This document shows, one piece after another, positions 43,597 through 54,600 of a DNA stretch of 64,000 nt (its first letter is position 1; every line of letters begins with the position of its first letter). The stretch spans positions 186,991 through 250,990 of the forward strand of contig GG745355.1 of NCBI GenBank assembly GCA_000151295.1, given 5' to 3'. Position numbers and translations under genes: made by a program. The notes under the pieces were generated by a model. That model ran no database searches and had not been told where the DNA came from. It saw only the letters and a list, made by a program, of their open reading frames with translations. The stretch is from Allomyces macrogynus ATCC 38327. Taxonomy: Eukaryota; Blastocladiomycota; Blastocladiomycetes; Blastocladiales; Blastocladiaceae.

Positions 43597-44586
43597 ATGT
43601 CGTGCAACGTGCTGATCCATGGTTGCTGACGCGCTCGAGCAATTGCCGGCCATGGAACCATTGCACAGGCCAAGGGCGTCTCGGCCGAGGACAAGCGGAA
43701 GCGCGTGCTTGAGATTTTCCACGAGTCGGTTGGTATCACCGTCATCATGCTCGAGCGCCGATAGCGAGAGAGAGACTGTGCGCAAGATGCTCACGCGTTG
43801 CCGCCTCCGACCTTCAGAAAGACGTATACCAGCTCAAGGACATTGAGAAGCTTGCGCCCAAGCTCAAGGGTGTCGGTACGCGCGCGCGTCGCCGCCATGT
43901 TTGGCCCGTTCGACTCGAATGGTGTCTCACCCTGAATCCGCTCGACCACCTTAGTCGCACAGTCGGTCAAGGACGTGGTCCAGGCGCTCGTCGATGACGG
44001 ACTCGTCCAGTGCGAAAAGATCGGCTCGTCCAACTACTACTGGTCATTTCCAAGCCAGGCCGCCAAGGCGGTGCGTCTCATTTTGCATCGCTCGATATCC
44101 CGGAGCGCGCGCCGCGTCTCACCTCACCTGTTTTCATTAAGAAACGCACGCGCCTCGACGCGCTGACGACTGAAGTCGAGCAGCTGCAGGCGCGGCACGA
44201 CGCGCTCGTACACGACCTCGACGCGGCACGGTCGGTGCGCGAAGACACGGTTTGTCCTCTCCACCCGATCTCACCAACACCGCCCACGACCTGCTTCTGA
44301 CCCTCTGCCCATAAACCAGGACGAGCGGGCCGACCTCCTCACGCGACTCGCCAACGAGCAGCAGCGCAAGGCACAGCTCACGGCCGAGCTCGACCAGTAC
44401 CGCGACTCGGACCCGGAATCGCACAAGCTGATGCTGCAGCAGGCCGACGTGTGCCGCGACGCGGCCAACCGATGGACCGACAATATCTTTACGATGCAGA
44501 GCTACTGCAGCAACAACTACAACCTTGAGCCGGCCGAATTCCGCAGGCAGTTTGAGATCCCCGAGGACTTTGACAACCTCGAGTGA
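43597..44586 (+). CDS. MND1: Meiotic nuclear division protein 1
   Basis: Six exons: 43597-43608, 43669-43728, 43818-43875, 43955-44070, 44142-44249 and 44320-44586, giving about 206 residues, the normal size. Mnd1 pairs with Hop2 and helps Dmc1/Rad51 strand exchange in meiosis. The N-terminal winged helix is clear: AKGVSAEDKRKRVLEIFHES, KDVYQLKDIEKLAPKLKG, VKDVVQALVDDGLVQCEKIG, SNYYWSFPS. A long coiled coil follows (LDALTTEVEQLQARHDALV ...) and a helical end (CSNNYNLEPAEFRRQFEIPEDF). The first exon is a four-codon proposal (ATG at 43597, then a 60-bp intron); exons 2-6 are strongly supported. Presence implies a meiotic cycle. Confidence 0.88.
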
Positions 44587-45671
44587 GCTGTGCCGGAGAT
44601 CGCGCGAGCAGGCGCGCTGGTGCCGAGGACGCGAATGGGTGTACCGCGATGCGTGTCGGTGTTTGTACATAGAGCCGAGATTTTTGGTGCACGTCGCGAA
44701 CGGTCCGTGTCGCTCGCTGGCAGGCATCGTCGTCATTCTGATTCATCTCGCCGAGCTCGCGAGCGAGTATACGGTCTGGAAGGAAGTGGTTGGCTAGGAC
44801 GCGTCCACGCGTCCATCCCATCATTAGGCGAGACGGGTCCCGAACACCTCCGCCGGAGCGGTTGCGGCCGCCGTCCCGGTCAAGAAACCACGTACGGTCC
44901 TTCATGCACATGCGCCAGACCCGCGCCGCCAAGCCTCTCCACTTGCTGCTTGGCCCATGGCCCTTGAGTGAATTGCATGAGCCGGCGCAGTGAGGGTCCG
45001 ACCGCCGGCCCTTGGTGTGGATGCCGAGCCGTCTTGACGGGCTTGGCGTCACGACAGGCGCGCTCGTAAACGAACAACCAATGGTTCGTGTCGTTTCGTG
45101 TTGTTTCGCCCGTTCCTTTCGCTCACCGCGGCCCTGTGGTGAGCCTCTGTCGCCCGCTTGCCAGGCCCGACAACGACGAGCCACTTCGTTATCCATGGGC
45201 CCCAGGACACGCAAAATGAGATCAAGGATGCGTCACGCCGGTTGATTATTGGAAGGATGCAAAGGCAGGGGTTTAGGTTTGCGGGAAGCGGCTCGCCGCC
45301 GAGGTTTGCTGGCAGAAACCGCCTGGTTGCGGCAAGAACGGTGAAGCCGTGCACCAAGCTTGCGCCGCCAAACGGCCCTGCTTTGCAGACTTCGAAACGA
45401 GCTTTTTGCAGGTTAATCATTTTGCGGCACCGCCCCTGTTCCAGCTGCGGAACTCTGTGATCTCCACTTTGCCGACGACGACAACGATCTCGACCAAGGA
45501 CAACCACTGTCCTCCTCTCGCTCGTTTATAAGCGCCGACGCCGGCCCCGTCGCCATCTCCTCAACCAACCCACCAACCACCCAACGATTTGCGCAACGTC
45601 GATACCCAGACCGACCGACCCGACTGGCCTATTCCTGCGTGATCAACTACCCAACACCCAAACCGTTCACC
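44587..45671. other. Intergenic and promoter of the Crh gene
   Basis: About 1.08 kb with no convincing gene. A TATA-like TTTATAA lies at 45525-45531, about 140 bases upstream of the Crh start codon. Confidence 0.5.
45525..45531 (+). promoter_or_regulatory. TATA-like box upstream of the Crh gene
   Basis: TTTATAA in an otherwise GC-rich stretch, followed by CAACC-rich 5' UTR-like sequence. Position fits a highly expressed cell-wall gene; not proven. Confidence 0.4.
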
Positions 45672-46956
45672 ATGCGCGCGCCGTCGCTTTCGCTGGCCGC
45701 CGTGGTCGCTGCGGCCACCGTCCTGGTGCTCGCGGCCATGACGCCCGCGGCCGAGGCCGGTCTCTGCTCCAAGGCGTGCGACAAGTGGTCGCCGTGCTGT
45801 GTGCCGTCGGCCAATGGCGGTACGCACTTTGCCGTCAACGATTTCTACCGCGCCGCCGCGTTCCATGTCCGCTCACACTCTTTGCCGCCGTCTTTCCGTT
45901 CCGCTAGCCTTCTGTGCGAACCAGGCGTGGGGCTGCATGGAATCCGAGGGCTGTGACAAGGACTCGTCCTACAACAAGATGTGCACGCCGCGCCCCATGT
46001 GCAAGTCGTTCCGCGAAGACTTCAACTCGCCGGCGTCCCTGATCGACAAGTACAACTACACGGGCGACCCGGACGCCGTGCATTTCTGGCGCGAGTTCCC
46101 CGGCGCCGACTATGCCGAGGTCGAGAACGGTAACCTGGTCCTCTCGCTCAAGTGGAACGACAAGCTCGGCCGTGGTCAGGGTGCGACGATCCCGTCGGTG
46201 CGCTGGATGCAGTACGGCACCGTTTCGGCGCGGATCAAGACGGCGTCGGGTCCCGGTGTCGTCTCGTCGTTTATCACCAAGACGGATATCTCTGACAAGG
46301 TCGGCGACGAGATTGATTGGGAGTTTATTGGCGCCAACGCGACGGAGGTCCAGACCAACTCGTACTGGAACGGCAACATTGACTATACTCGCGGCAAGCA
46401 GTACCTGCTCCCCGCCGGCCAGTCGACGACCAACGAGTACCACGTCTACACGATTGACTGGTCGCCGGAACGCATCAAGTGGCAGGTCGATGGCAACACG
46501 ATTCGCACCATGACGCCCGCCGACGTCAAGAACGAGTTCCCGACGGCGATTGCGCGCGTCTACTTCTCGGTCTGGGACGGTGGCTGCAACCAGCCGCCCG
46601 GCACGACCAAGTGGGCGCTGGGCCCGACGGAGTGGTGCAACGACGCGTCGAAGCGCGGCGACGTTAAGAAGATGTACATTGATTGGGTCGAGGTCAAGTG
46701 CGCGACCGAGGACTCGCGCGACACCAAGGAGTTCAAGCCCACGATCGTGCCGCCGACGTCGGCGTCGGGCGCCAATAACGCGCCCAAGTCGACGATCAAG
46801 GGCACCTCGTCGGGGACCACCACGGACGAGTCGGCCGGTGGGTCGTCGTCGTCAAAGAACCCGAAGGACGGTGGCGACAATGGGGCCACGTCGGTGATTG
46901 CCTCGATCATGGCCGTCTCGGTACCGATTGTCGCGGCTGTTGCTGCCCTGTTCTAA
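45672..46956 (+). CDS. GPI-anchored Crh-type chitin transglycosylase (GH16)
   Basis: Two exons, 45672-45819 and 45908-46956, with an 88-bp intron (GTACGC...GCTAG); about 398 residues. A signal peptide (hydrophobic AVVAAATVLVLAAMTPAAEA) is followed by a Cys-rich CBM18-like segment split by the intron (CSKACDKWSPCC ... CANQAWGCMESEGCD). The GH16 domain carries the catalytic DEIDWEFIG motif (nucleophile and acid/base Glu), NSYWNGN and IDWSPERIKW. The Ser/Thr-rich tail ends in a hydrophobic stretch, which with the small residues before it is a GPI-attachment signal. Crh/Utr2 enzymes link chitin to beta-glucan in the fungal wall. Start ATG is preceded by CACC. Confidence 0.9.
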
Positions 46957-47557
46957 GCTGCGGATCGTTGATCTCGCTCGAGCATTCAAGGCGTTCTTCA
47001 CGGGCTCAACGCGACCGCGACGCTCGCGGCTCTCGTTGCGTCGTGTCATGCAGGCCCAGTAATGGTGCAACGCTCCTTCAGTCCTCACCGCTCGCGCAAC
47101 CATGACGGACAAGTGTTGATTGCCTCCTTCTCTCCTCTCCCCTCTCATCCATCCTCGTCGGTCGCTCGCGCTGGGCGAGCCGCATTCTTCCCTCATTTTC
47201 ATCGAACCGTCATTTTTGCCCGCCAACCATTCTCGTTTTTCAGTTTCCGTTGATCTAAGTGTTTGTCCTCATCCATTCTCACCACCTCCATCGATCCATT
47301 GCTCTCCTGCCCGCTGCCCATTGCTTGCGTTGCTGCCGCATTTGCCATTTTTGCTGCTGCCGCTGTATTGTTGGTTCGTGTCGGAATCCATGCAAATGCA
47401 TTCTAGTTTTTCCCTTCACTCTTGAGCAATCGTCGTCGTCGCTGGGCCGGTTCAGTACCAAGGCTAAGCTACCGAGATGAATGACAACAGAAGGCAACGA
47501 AAATCTTCATTTTTCCCACCTGCTGCTGCAGAGCACGACAAACAAAAAGATATAAAT
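46957..47557. other. Intergenic between convergent genes
   Basis: About 600 pyrimidine-rich bases between the Crh stop and the stop of the next F-box/LRR gene. No gene seen. Confidence 0.5.
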
Positions 47558-49579
47558 TCAAGAGACTACATGTGAAAGCGCCCCAGCTGCGCTGTCAAGG
47601 GCACTTGTCACAGCTCCGAGGACCCGAGCATCAATCCCATCCGCCAGCAGCACTTGGACCATTTTCTCAATGTGCTGCCACACGACGTCAGCTGCTGCCG
47701 GCAACACATGCACGTCTAACACGAGCTTGTTCTCCGTGCGAGCACCAGGCCAATCTGTCTCCCAATCGAGTCGCACGCCTTTGGCACACCAACGCGCCAT
47801 ATTTTCAATCTCGACGGCCATACGTTTGGCGTCGGCGACGGCGCCCACCTCAATGATCAACTTGTCCACAAGCCAGAAACTGAACTCGATCGCTGGCACT
47901 GCCGACCAGACTGGGTTGCCCTGCACATAAGTGAGCCGCCACTCGGAAAGCGGTAGAACGTCAAGGAACGGCTCAATACCCTTCACGGTGAGTCGCTCAA
48001 GCGATGGCATGTGCGCCAGAAAGGTGGCGAGGTACAGATGAAGTACTGGTGCATCCACCTGCCAGAGCGTCTGCATGCACGCTGCAGGTAGGGAACACAA
48101 TGGCAACGGAACCTTGTCAGTGGTCGTGACGCGCTCAAGCGCTGGCAGAGCATAGTCCGCAAAGCGCGAGAGCGTTTTTGCCGACGCTTTAAGATGCGTG
48201 ACACTCGACAACTTTGGAGAAATGTTGTTGACCCACACAACATCAGTTTGCGGCAGTGTGAGCGTCACAAGTTTTGTCAGTGCATCAAGCATGGCACCAC
48301 AGATCAGGACGGGGTAGTCAGAGTGACGAATTGACAGTTGTTGAGAGAGTATCAGGTTTGTAATGGATGGCCACGGCAGGTCCGGAACAGCCTCCCGCCA
48401 TGTTGGAGTGCCAAGATTGATTTCAGCACGGGCAAGTTGTGGCAAGACCAGACAGTAGCTGAGATGAGAAACCACGGCAACATCTGCAGACAGGACAGTC
48501 AGGTTTGGCAGCGAGATCTGGGGCTTGCCGTCAATAACCTGCATTGGTGGAGCATATTTGGTTGGGGATCGCAGCTCAAGGCACGTGAGGGATGCCATCT
48601 CCAAATGACCAGCCATGAGGTGGAAAAAGGCTTGTGGCGAGCCCCTGTAGCACTTCAGCGTACGCCATGGTAACTTGGTTGGTTCAGACTCTGCTGTCGG
48701 AATGGCCATAACAATCAAAGAGCGCAGCGTTCTTGCGTATTGTGCAATGGCCTCAGGCCGGACCACGCCCTCCAAGTTTACCTGCAGCGACTGTAACCAT
48801 TGCGCCAATGGCAGCGTTTCCAAATGAAGATTGGGGTGCCGTCTCCACGAGGCTCTATTGATGGTGATGTCGAGTTGGCGCAGAAAAGGGAGCTCGAGTC
48901 CTGCTGCTGCTTGGTTCCAATCAGGCGTGACTGTCAGCGAGAGGCTTGTCAATGTTGTGCTCCACGCGAAGAGTGCAGGCACAACTGCAGCTGCGTGCCA
49001 CAAGATGGGTGAATTGAGGATCACTTGTGCAATTGTGGGTGACCACGCAGTGATTCGTGACAGGTCCATGTTTAGGACACGTTCGACATCAGCGAAAGGA
49101 CGTCTCCGATCAGGACGATAGATGTTAATGAGCGAGCGCTGGGTGGCTGTAAGTGAGAGCGAATGGATGCGATTACTTTCAAAACGCGGCAATGGGGCCA
49201 GAACTGTCTTGTGCCAAACATGTGGGCCCTTGCGGTTCGTCCTGTTTGTCGTGGGTTGCTGCAAAGGAATTTCCACAAAAAGATCGTGAACAGCATGCCA
49301 GCCAGGGAGCACGACATCCACTGCAGCTTGCCACTCGCGGTTCACACGGCGGAGCGCGAGAATTGTTGATGCAGTGGGAGAGTGCACCTGCACAAACCCG
49401 TTCGGAACGTCCCCGCAGCTGCTGGCAAGAATCTGGTAAACGATCAAATGTTGCACGTCGGTAGGGAGATTCCCAATGGTGACTGGGCCCATCGCAGGCG
49501 TGGTAGTCGCCGTCACATTGGGTTGCACGCTCATCTTGGGCGGGTTGTGGGACACGGCTTGCCCTGCAACTTGATCCAT
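47558..49579 (-). CDS. F-box/LRR-type protein, intact
   Basis: Continuous 673-codon frame without introns. An F-box-like region lies at residues ~32-85 (IGNLPTDVQHLIVYQILAS ... TILALRRVNREWQAAVDVVL). Leucine-rich repeats follow (LRQLDITINRASW, LPNLTVLSADVAVV and others), then the family signature LSEWRLTYVQGNPVWSAVP around residue 550, and a long helical tail. A second ATG 15 codons in (MSVQPNVT) is also plausible as start. It lies 13 kb from the main cluster, separated by the copia element, ATP2, MND1 and the Crh gene, so the family spreads beyond tandem duplication. Function as an SCF receptor is inferred from the F-box only. Confidence 0.75.
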   Translation of the reverse strand: MDQVAGQAVSHNPPKMSVQPNVTATTTPAMGPVTIGNLPTDVQHLIVYQILASSCGDVPNGFVQVHSPTASTILALRRVNREWQAAVDVVLPGWHAVHDLFVEIPLQQPTTNRTNRKGPHVWHKTVLAPLPRFESNRIHSLSLTATQRSLINIYRPDRRRPFADVERVLNMDLSRITAWSPTIAQVILNSPILWHAAAVVPALFAWSTTLTSLSLTVTPDWNQAAAGLELPFLRQLDITINRASWRRHPNLHLETLPLAQWLQSLQVNLEGVVRPEAIAQYARTLRSLIVMAIPTAESEPTKLPWRTLKCYRGSPQAFFHLMAGHLEMASLTCLELRSPTKYAPPMQVIDGKPQISLPNLTVLSADVAVVSHLSYCLVLPQLARAEINLGTPTWREAVPDLPWPSITNLILSQQLSIRHSDYPVLICGAMLDALTKLVTLTLPQTDVVWVNNISPKLSSVTHLKASAKTLSRFADYALPALERVTTTDKVPLPLCSLPAACMQTLWQVDAPVLHLYLATFLAHMPSLERLTVKGIEPFLDVLPLSEWRLTYVQGNPVWSAVPAIEFSFWLVDKLIIEVGAVADAKRMAVEIENMARWCAKGVRLDWETDWPGARTENKLVLDVHVLPAAADVVWQHIEKMVQVLLADGIDARVLGAVTSALDSAAGALSHVVS

Positions 49580-49599
49580 GATTTGAGCGCGTGCAGTGG

Positions 49600-51241
49600 T
49601 TAAGGGTCGCGCGGGTACCGCTCAAGGTTGCTGGTGAACGCGCCAAACGTCGAAAGATGATCGGTCTGACCACCGGCTTGGTGCAGAACAGGAAAAATGG
49701 GTGCCAGAGAGAAAGTGGTTGAGAGAGAGAGTGGTTGAGAGACAGCGGTCGAGAGAAAGGGCACTACCGACCACCACGGATCTGGAGCGAGATTTATCTG
49801 CGCGTGAACTGACGCGGTTCCGCGAGCGCAGACGCACAACGTGATTGCAAACTGCGACCAATCCACCTCATCAAGACTCTCAACAACCCGAAGACGGTCC
49901 CAATGCTCTTGCCACGCCCTCATTGCACCCGTTTCCCGCTCGCGGCGTACAAGCGCCAAATACGTCCGCATCTACGACGGATTGCTCTCCAACGCCTGCA
50001 CCTGTGCATCACATTGTAGCATCCGCGCCATCCGCTCCAGTCCCTCTGCCCGTACAATCGCGAGCAATCCATTATAATGATCCGCCAGATGGCCTCGGAG
50101 CGACGGATGGGTGAGCATCAATTGAATGACTGTCGGTTCATGGCAGTACCGCAGCAAACTGGAACAGCGCACACATCCACGTCCCACCATTCCATGTCGA
50201 GCACGTCACCAGGGCGGTGCACGCACAGGTACGCGGCCAGTTCGATTTACTGCTCGCGCAGGGCCAGGGAAACAACCGTCGACCAGGTTGCAGGAGTCGT
50301 AACGTCCCAGATGACTTGGTCCAGCAAAACACGTGCGCGATCAGAGTACCCAGTGGTGGTGAGCATGACAGGGACCCACGCACGCCGCAAGTCCATCCGC
50401 TCCACTCTAAGCGCGAAAAGCGGAACCGGTGCTGGACTTACTGCTGCACGCGTGGTTGACATGATGGTGATAATAGCTGCGCTGTCGCCCGTGCGAACGG
50501 CGTCGAGCAGGGCAACGTCGACCAGGAGGGTGGAATCTCGTCGAGGCGAAGGTCGAATGCCACAGCCGCCAACTTGGGCATCAGCCGCCACAGACGACCA
50601 GAACCAGAATGCTTGCCCGCGTCCACGTCCTGCGCCTTGGCATCAAGGAATGGCCGTGCTAAGAGCGTACACCGGGATGCTCAGACCGCTCTGGTCCGTC
50701 ACTTCGGGGTCGCCAAGCACTTGACGCACCATGTCGTTGAGCAGCGTAATAACTGGGCGTGTCGTCAAGTCGAGCCAATCCCATTCGTCCACGGTCGCGT
50801 GCTGCAAGAGAGCCAAAGCCATGCGCGCGCGGTTCGGCGACTCGAGCGGCAAACGAAGCAGGTCGGGCAATTGTCGGGACAACTTGTAGCTCGGGTGCTG
50901 ATGCGGTTGGTGCTGAGCGAGCAACTCGTCGAGCAGGGCAGCATCTTCGCGTTCAATGGCCATGGCCAAAACTGGTAGGCAATGTGGTCGTTGCACTTGA
51001 ACGGGAAACCAGGGGCCATGTGGGACGTCGTGAGCGTTGGAAAGCCGGCGCGCATGAACGCAACCCAGACTTGCAGCAGCGCGTGGCATGGCGAGTGCAG
51101 GTACCAAGCAAGAGCCCGGCTCGCAGCGCCCATCGCCTGTGCGCTTGCCCGGTCGAGCAGCACAAGCAGCCGACCGAGGATGGGGACTGGCAAAGTCGCG
51201 AGGGGGTTCGTTTGCGGACGAGCAAATGCAGGTTGGATGGT
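49600..51241 (-). pseudogene. F-box/ankyrin-like gene, broken
   Basis: Starts well at 51241 (MTIQPAFARPQTNPLATLPVPILGRL..., an F-box-like helix pair). It switches frame near 50965 into ankyrin-like helices (AMAIEREDAALLDELLAQHQ), again near 50540 (LLVDVALLDAVRTGDSAAII) and near 50190 (PTVIQLMLTHPSLRGHLADHYNGLLAIV). The last frame meets a TAG at 49972-49974 and continues in the same frame with MRTYLALVRRERETGAMRAW. Some breaks could be introns, but I found no frame-restoring splice at 50965 or 50540. Likely a pseudogene. Confidence 0.55.
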
Positions 51242-51624
51242 CATCGTGCTGGGATGCGCGACGTTCTGGCGAGTTGTGAGAGAGGGAGAGAAAGAGCGGG
51301 GGCACACTTTGAAGCGCTCCGGGGCTGGCGATACCGTTTGTACGATGTTCTCTAATGCGAGATGGCCGTCCTTCCGCACCATCAGGTTTTGATCAGCGCG
51401 CAATATCCTTTGCCTCCTGTGCACTTTTTGGGCAACCGCAACCATACCGCACGGAAATCATGTTTAGAAAGTGATTGAACATGGAACTCAAGAACCTCTT
51501 TTGGCTGTTCAAGAGCCGAACAGTGCCAAAATGACCGAGTGCAAGCGCAACGCCGAATATATATATCTAATCCCACCCCCGCGCGACCCTCCCCCCCCCC
51601 CCCCCGCCTCCCCTCCATTTCCAC
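51242..51624. other. Intergenic with poly-C tract
   Basis: About 380 bases between the broken ankyrin-like gene and the POL1 stop. Contains a C run near 51590-51605; no gene. Confidence 0.5.
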
Positions 51625-54600
51625 TCAAATCCGCACAAATGCAAACAAGCTCGCCAAGTCCACCTGGTTCCTTGCATTCGCGCGCGTGTACCTCGCGACC
51701 TGCTCCCCAATCCGGCGCATCTCATGCTGCGCGCCGGTAACACACGCGCGTGCGGCCTCGGTCGAGTCTTTCCGCGCAAGCACGCGATCCGCATTAAACA
51801 AGTACGCGTAAAACGCGAGTTGCCGGTTCAGCATCTGCGGCCCGTGCACGAGATGCACTCTGCCCTGGCACGCCGGTGCGTTCCAGCACCGCCCGCCATA
51901 CACGCGGATCGCGCGCGAGCGTGCCTGGCACGACGGTTCGTCGCACGCCGCCCACCGCGACCCGGCCGTGTATAAATGGGACCGCACTTGGTGCAGGACC
52001 TGCGCGGCGACGCTCGGTGCGGGGACGGGGGTCCGGCATTGCGGGCACGTCCACCCGACTTGCATCCCCAACGCCGGGTCGGTCGGGTCGATCGCGACGA
52101 CGGGCGCGCGCACGGCAAATGGCGGCGGCGCGTGGTCCGGGTCCATGGCGTTGGCCGCGCACCGCGGGCAACGCAGCATCAGAGGGTCAGCCTGGGCGAA
52201 CCGTTCCTCGTCGGACAGCAGCGACTCGAGCGGGCGCACGTCGTCGTTGGCGCCCTGGTCGTCGCGGCCGGACACGTTCGTGGACATCGAGTACTTTTGG
52301 TAGTCGAGTCCGAGACAGTGCGCGAGCCGTGCCGGGTCGGTACCCTCGATCACGGCACACAGCCGAATCACGGGCGGCAGGACTTGGTGCGCGAGGTACC
52401 ACTCGACGTCGGCCTTGAGTGCCGGGTCGCGCGCGAGGTCGGTCGGATGATGTGCGCGCGACGCGAGCGACTGCGACCCGCTCGCCGCTTCGGCCGTGCC
52501 CTGGACGGGCGCACAAATCACGTACGGCACCGTGTCGCCGACATGTATGGGCTGCCCGCGCGCCTCCATGGCGAGCGCGACCGTCACGTGCGGCTGCGAA
52601 TCCGTGTACTCGCGCGGCGGTTTCGTGAGCCCCTTGTTGATGACAAACTGGTCGATGGCGACCTCGNNNNNNNNNNNNNNNNNNNNNNNNNNNNNNNNNN
52701 NNNNNNNNNNNNNNNNNNNNNNNNNNNNNNNNNNNNNNNNNNNNNNNNNNNNNNNNNNNNNNNNNNTTCGCACGCACGCGGTCGGCCGTCGTCGCGAGGT
52801 ACTGGTGAATCGTCTCGACGGCCTGCTCGCGTGGAATCGGCTGCATGAGCAGCTGCTCGAGCACGTACTCGGAGACCACATGACTGAGCCCGCACCAGTC
52901 GCGGCGCACCACGTCGAGCCCCTTGGTCTCGAGCTTGCGCGCCAGCGACCCGTCGCGGTTCTCGTCCACCTTGAGCGCGGCATACTTTTTCTTCTTGAGC
53001 AGCAGCATGCGCTCAAAGAAGCCGTCCATTTCAATCTCGAGCTGCCGGTACCGCTTGTTGACCAAGTCCTTGAGCTGCCGCCCAAGGGCCTTGACCTGCG
53101 CGAGGTCATCGGTGCCCGTATCAATCATGATCGAGTCGGTGTCGCCGTAAATCACATGCATGTGGTTGGCGCTCGCCAAGTCGACGGTATTTTGCAAAAT
53201 CTCGCGCCCTTGCTGCGTGATCAGTGCCGCGAGCGGCTTGCAGTAGAACCGCGCAAACGTGAACCCGAGGCACCCGTACATCGAATTCGCCGTGAGCTTG
53301 AGCGCCATTTGCCGAATATCGTACTGCGCGAGCTCGGCAGGCGTGCACTTGCCCTTCATCAGACTCTTGACCTGCCGGCGGCGGTCGACGAGTGTCTTGA
53401 TGAGCCGCGGCAGAACCGACTCGGCGTTCAGGTCGGGCAGGGGCGGGACCGCCGAGTCGCCATCGGCGCGCGCGACCGTCGTGAAACAAATGTTGTACTC
53501 TTGGATGATCGACGGGTAGAGCGAATTGAAATCTAGCAGCAGCACGTACTTGTCGTAGAAGCCCTTCTTCGGCTCGAGCACGAGGCCGCCCGCATACTGC
53601 GGCTTGCGCCGCTTGTTGCGGCTCGTCGTCGTGGTCCCACCCGATGCCGCCGCCTGCTCGTGCCCAGCGACACCGTCCTCGCCGGCCTCGTCCATGTCCA
53701 TGTCGGCATTCGGTTCGGCTTGCGGCGCTGGTGCCGCCGACTGCACGTTCCCGCCTTTGCCGCCGCCGCCATGCTGCCCGAACCCGGGCTTGTCGGGCAC
53801 GATATACTTTTTCGCGTGAAACTCGTGCAGGAGCAGGTACTCGTTGCGCTCGGCACGCCCGCCAATCATGGTGCGTGACCACAAGTTGCCGCAAATATTG
53901 GTCAGTTGCTTGTAGAGCGAGATGGCGTTCAGGTGCTTCATGAGCGCCATGGCGAGCGCGCAGTCCTCGACCGTGAACGCGAGCAACTGCTGCAACAGAT
54001 GCGGCGCTGCAAACTGCTGCCGCACGGCCGTCACGTCAAACTCGGGCCTTTTATGGCCCAACTTGGTCGCAGCCAGGTGCGTGAGCGAGTACGACTTGGA
54101 CGACCCAATGAATTCCTTGGCGGCGAGGTAAGTGTCGAGCAAGAGCCGGCCGGCGACGACCGTCCGGAACTGCGTGGCCTTTGGCCACTGCGTGCGCCGC
54201 AACCGGCCGAGTTTCGACCACCCGCCAAGGTTCAGGTGCTTGAACCGGGACAAGATCACTTCGAGGTCGAACCCGGCAATATTGTGGCCGAGGAGCACGT
54301 CCGGGTCCTGCACCTGCACGGTCGCCATAAACTGGCTCAGCAGACTGCGCTCCTGCTGGTGCACGCGCACGTCCTGCCCGACGGGCGGGATCGTCGTCCC
54401 GAGCGTCGGCGGGCGCACGAGCACGAGCTGCTGCACGTTCTGCTGCGTGCCGTCGTTGTCGAGCGAGTAGGTCTGTGTCGTCAACGTCAGCACCTCCTGC
54501 TGGCCCTTGGCATTGAGCGCCGACTTGACCGACAGCGCCATGACCGTGAGCGGCGGCGCTGGTGGGACGGGCGTTGCGCCGCCGGATTTCATGACGGTGA

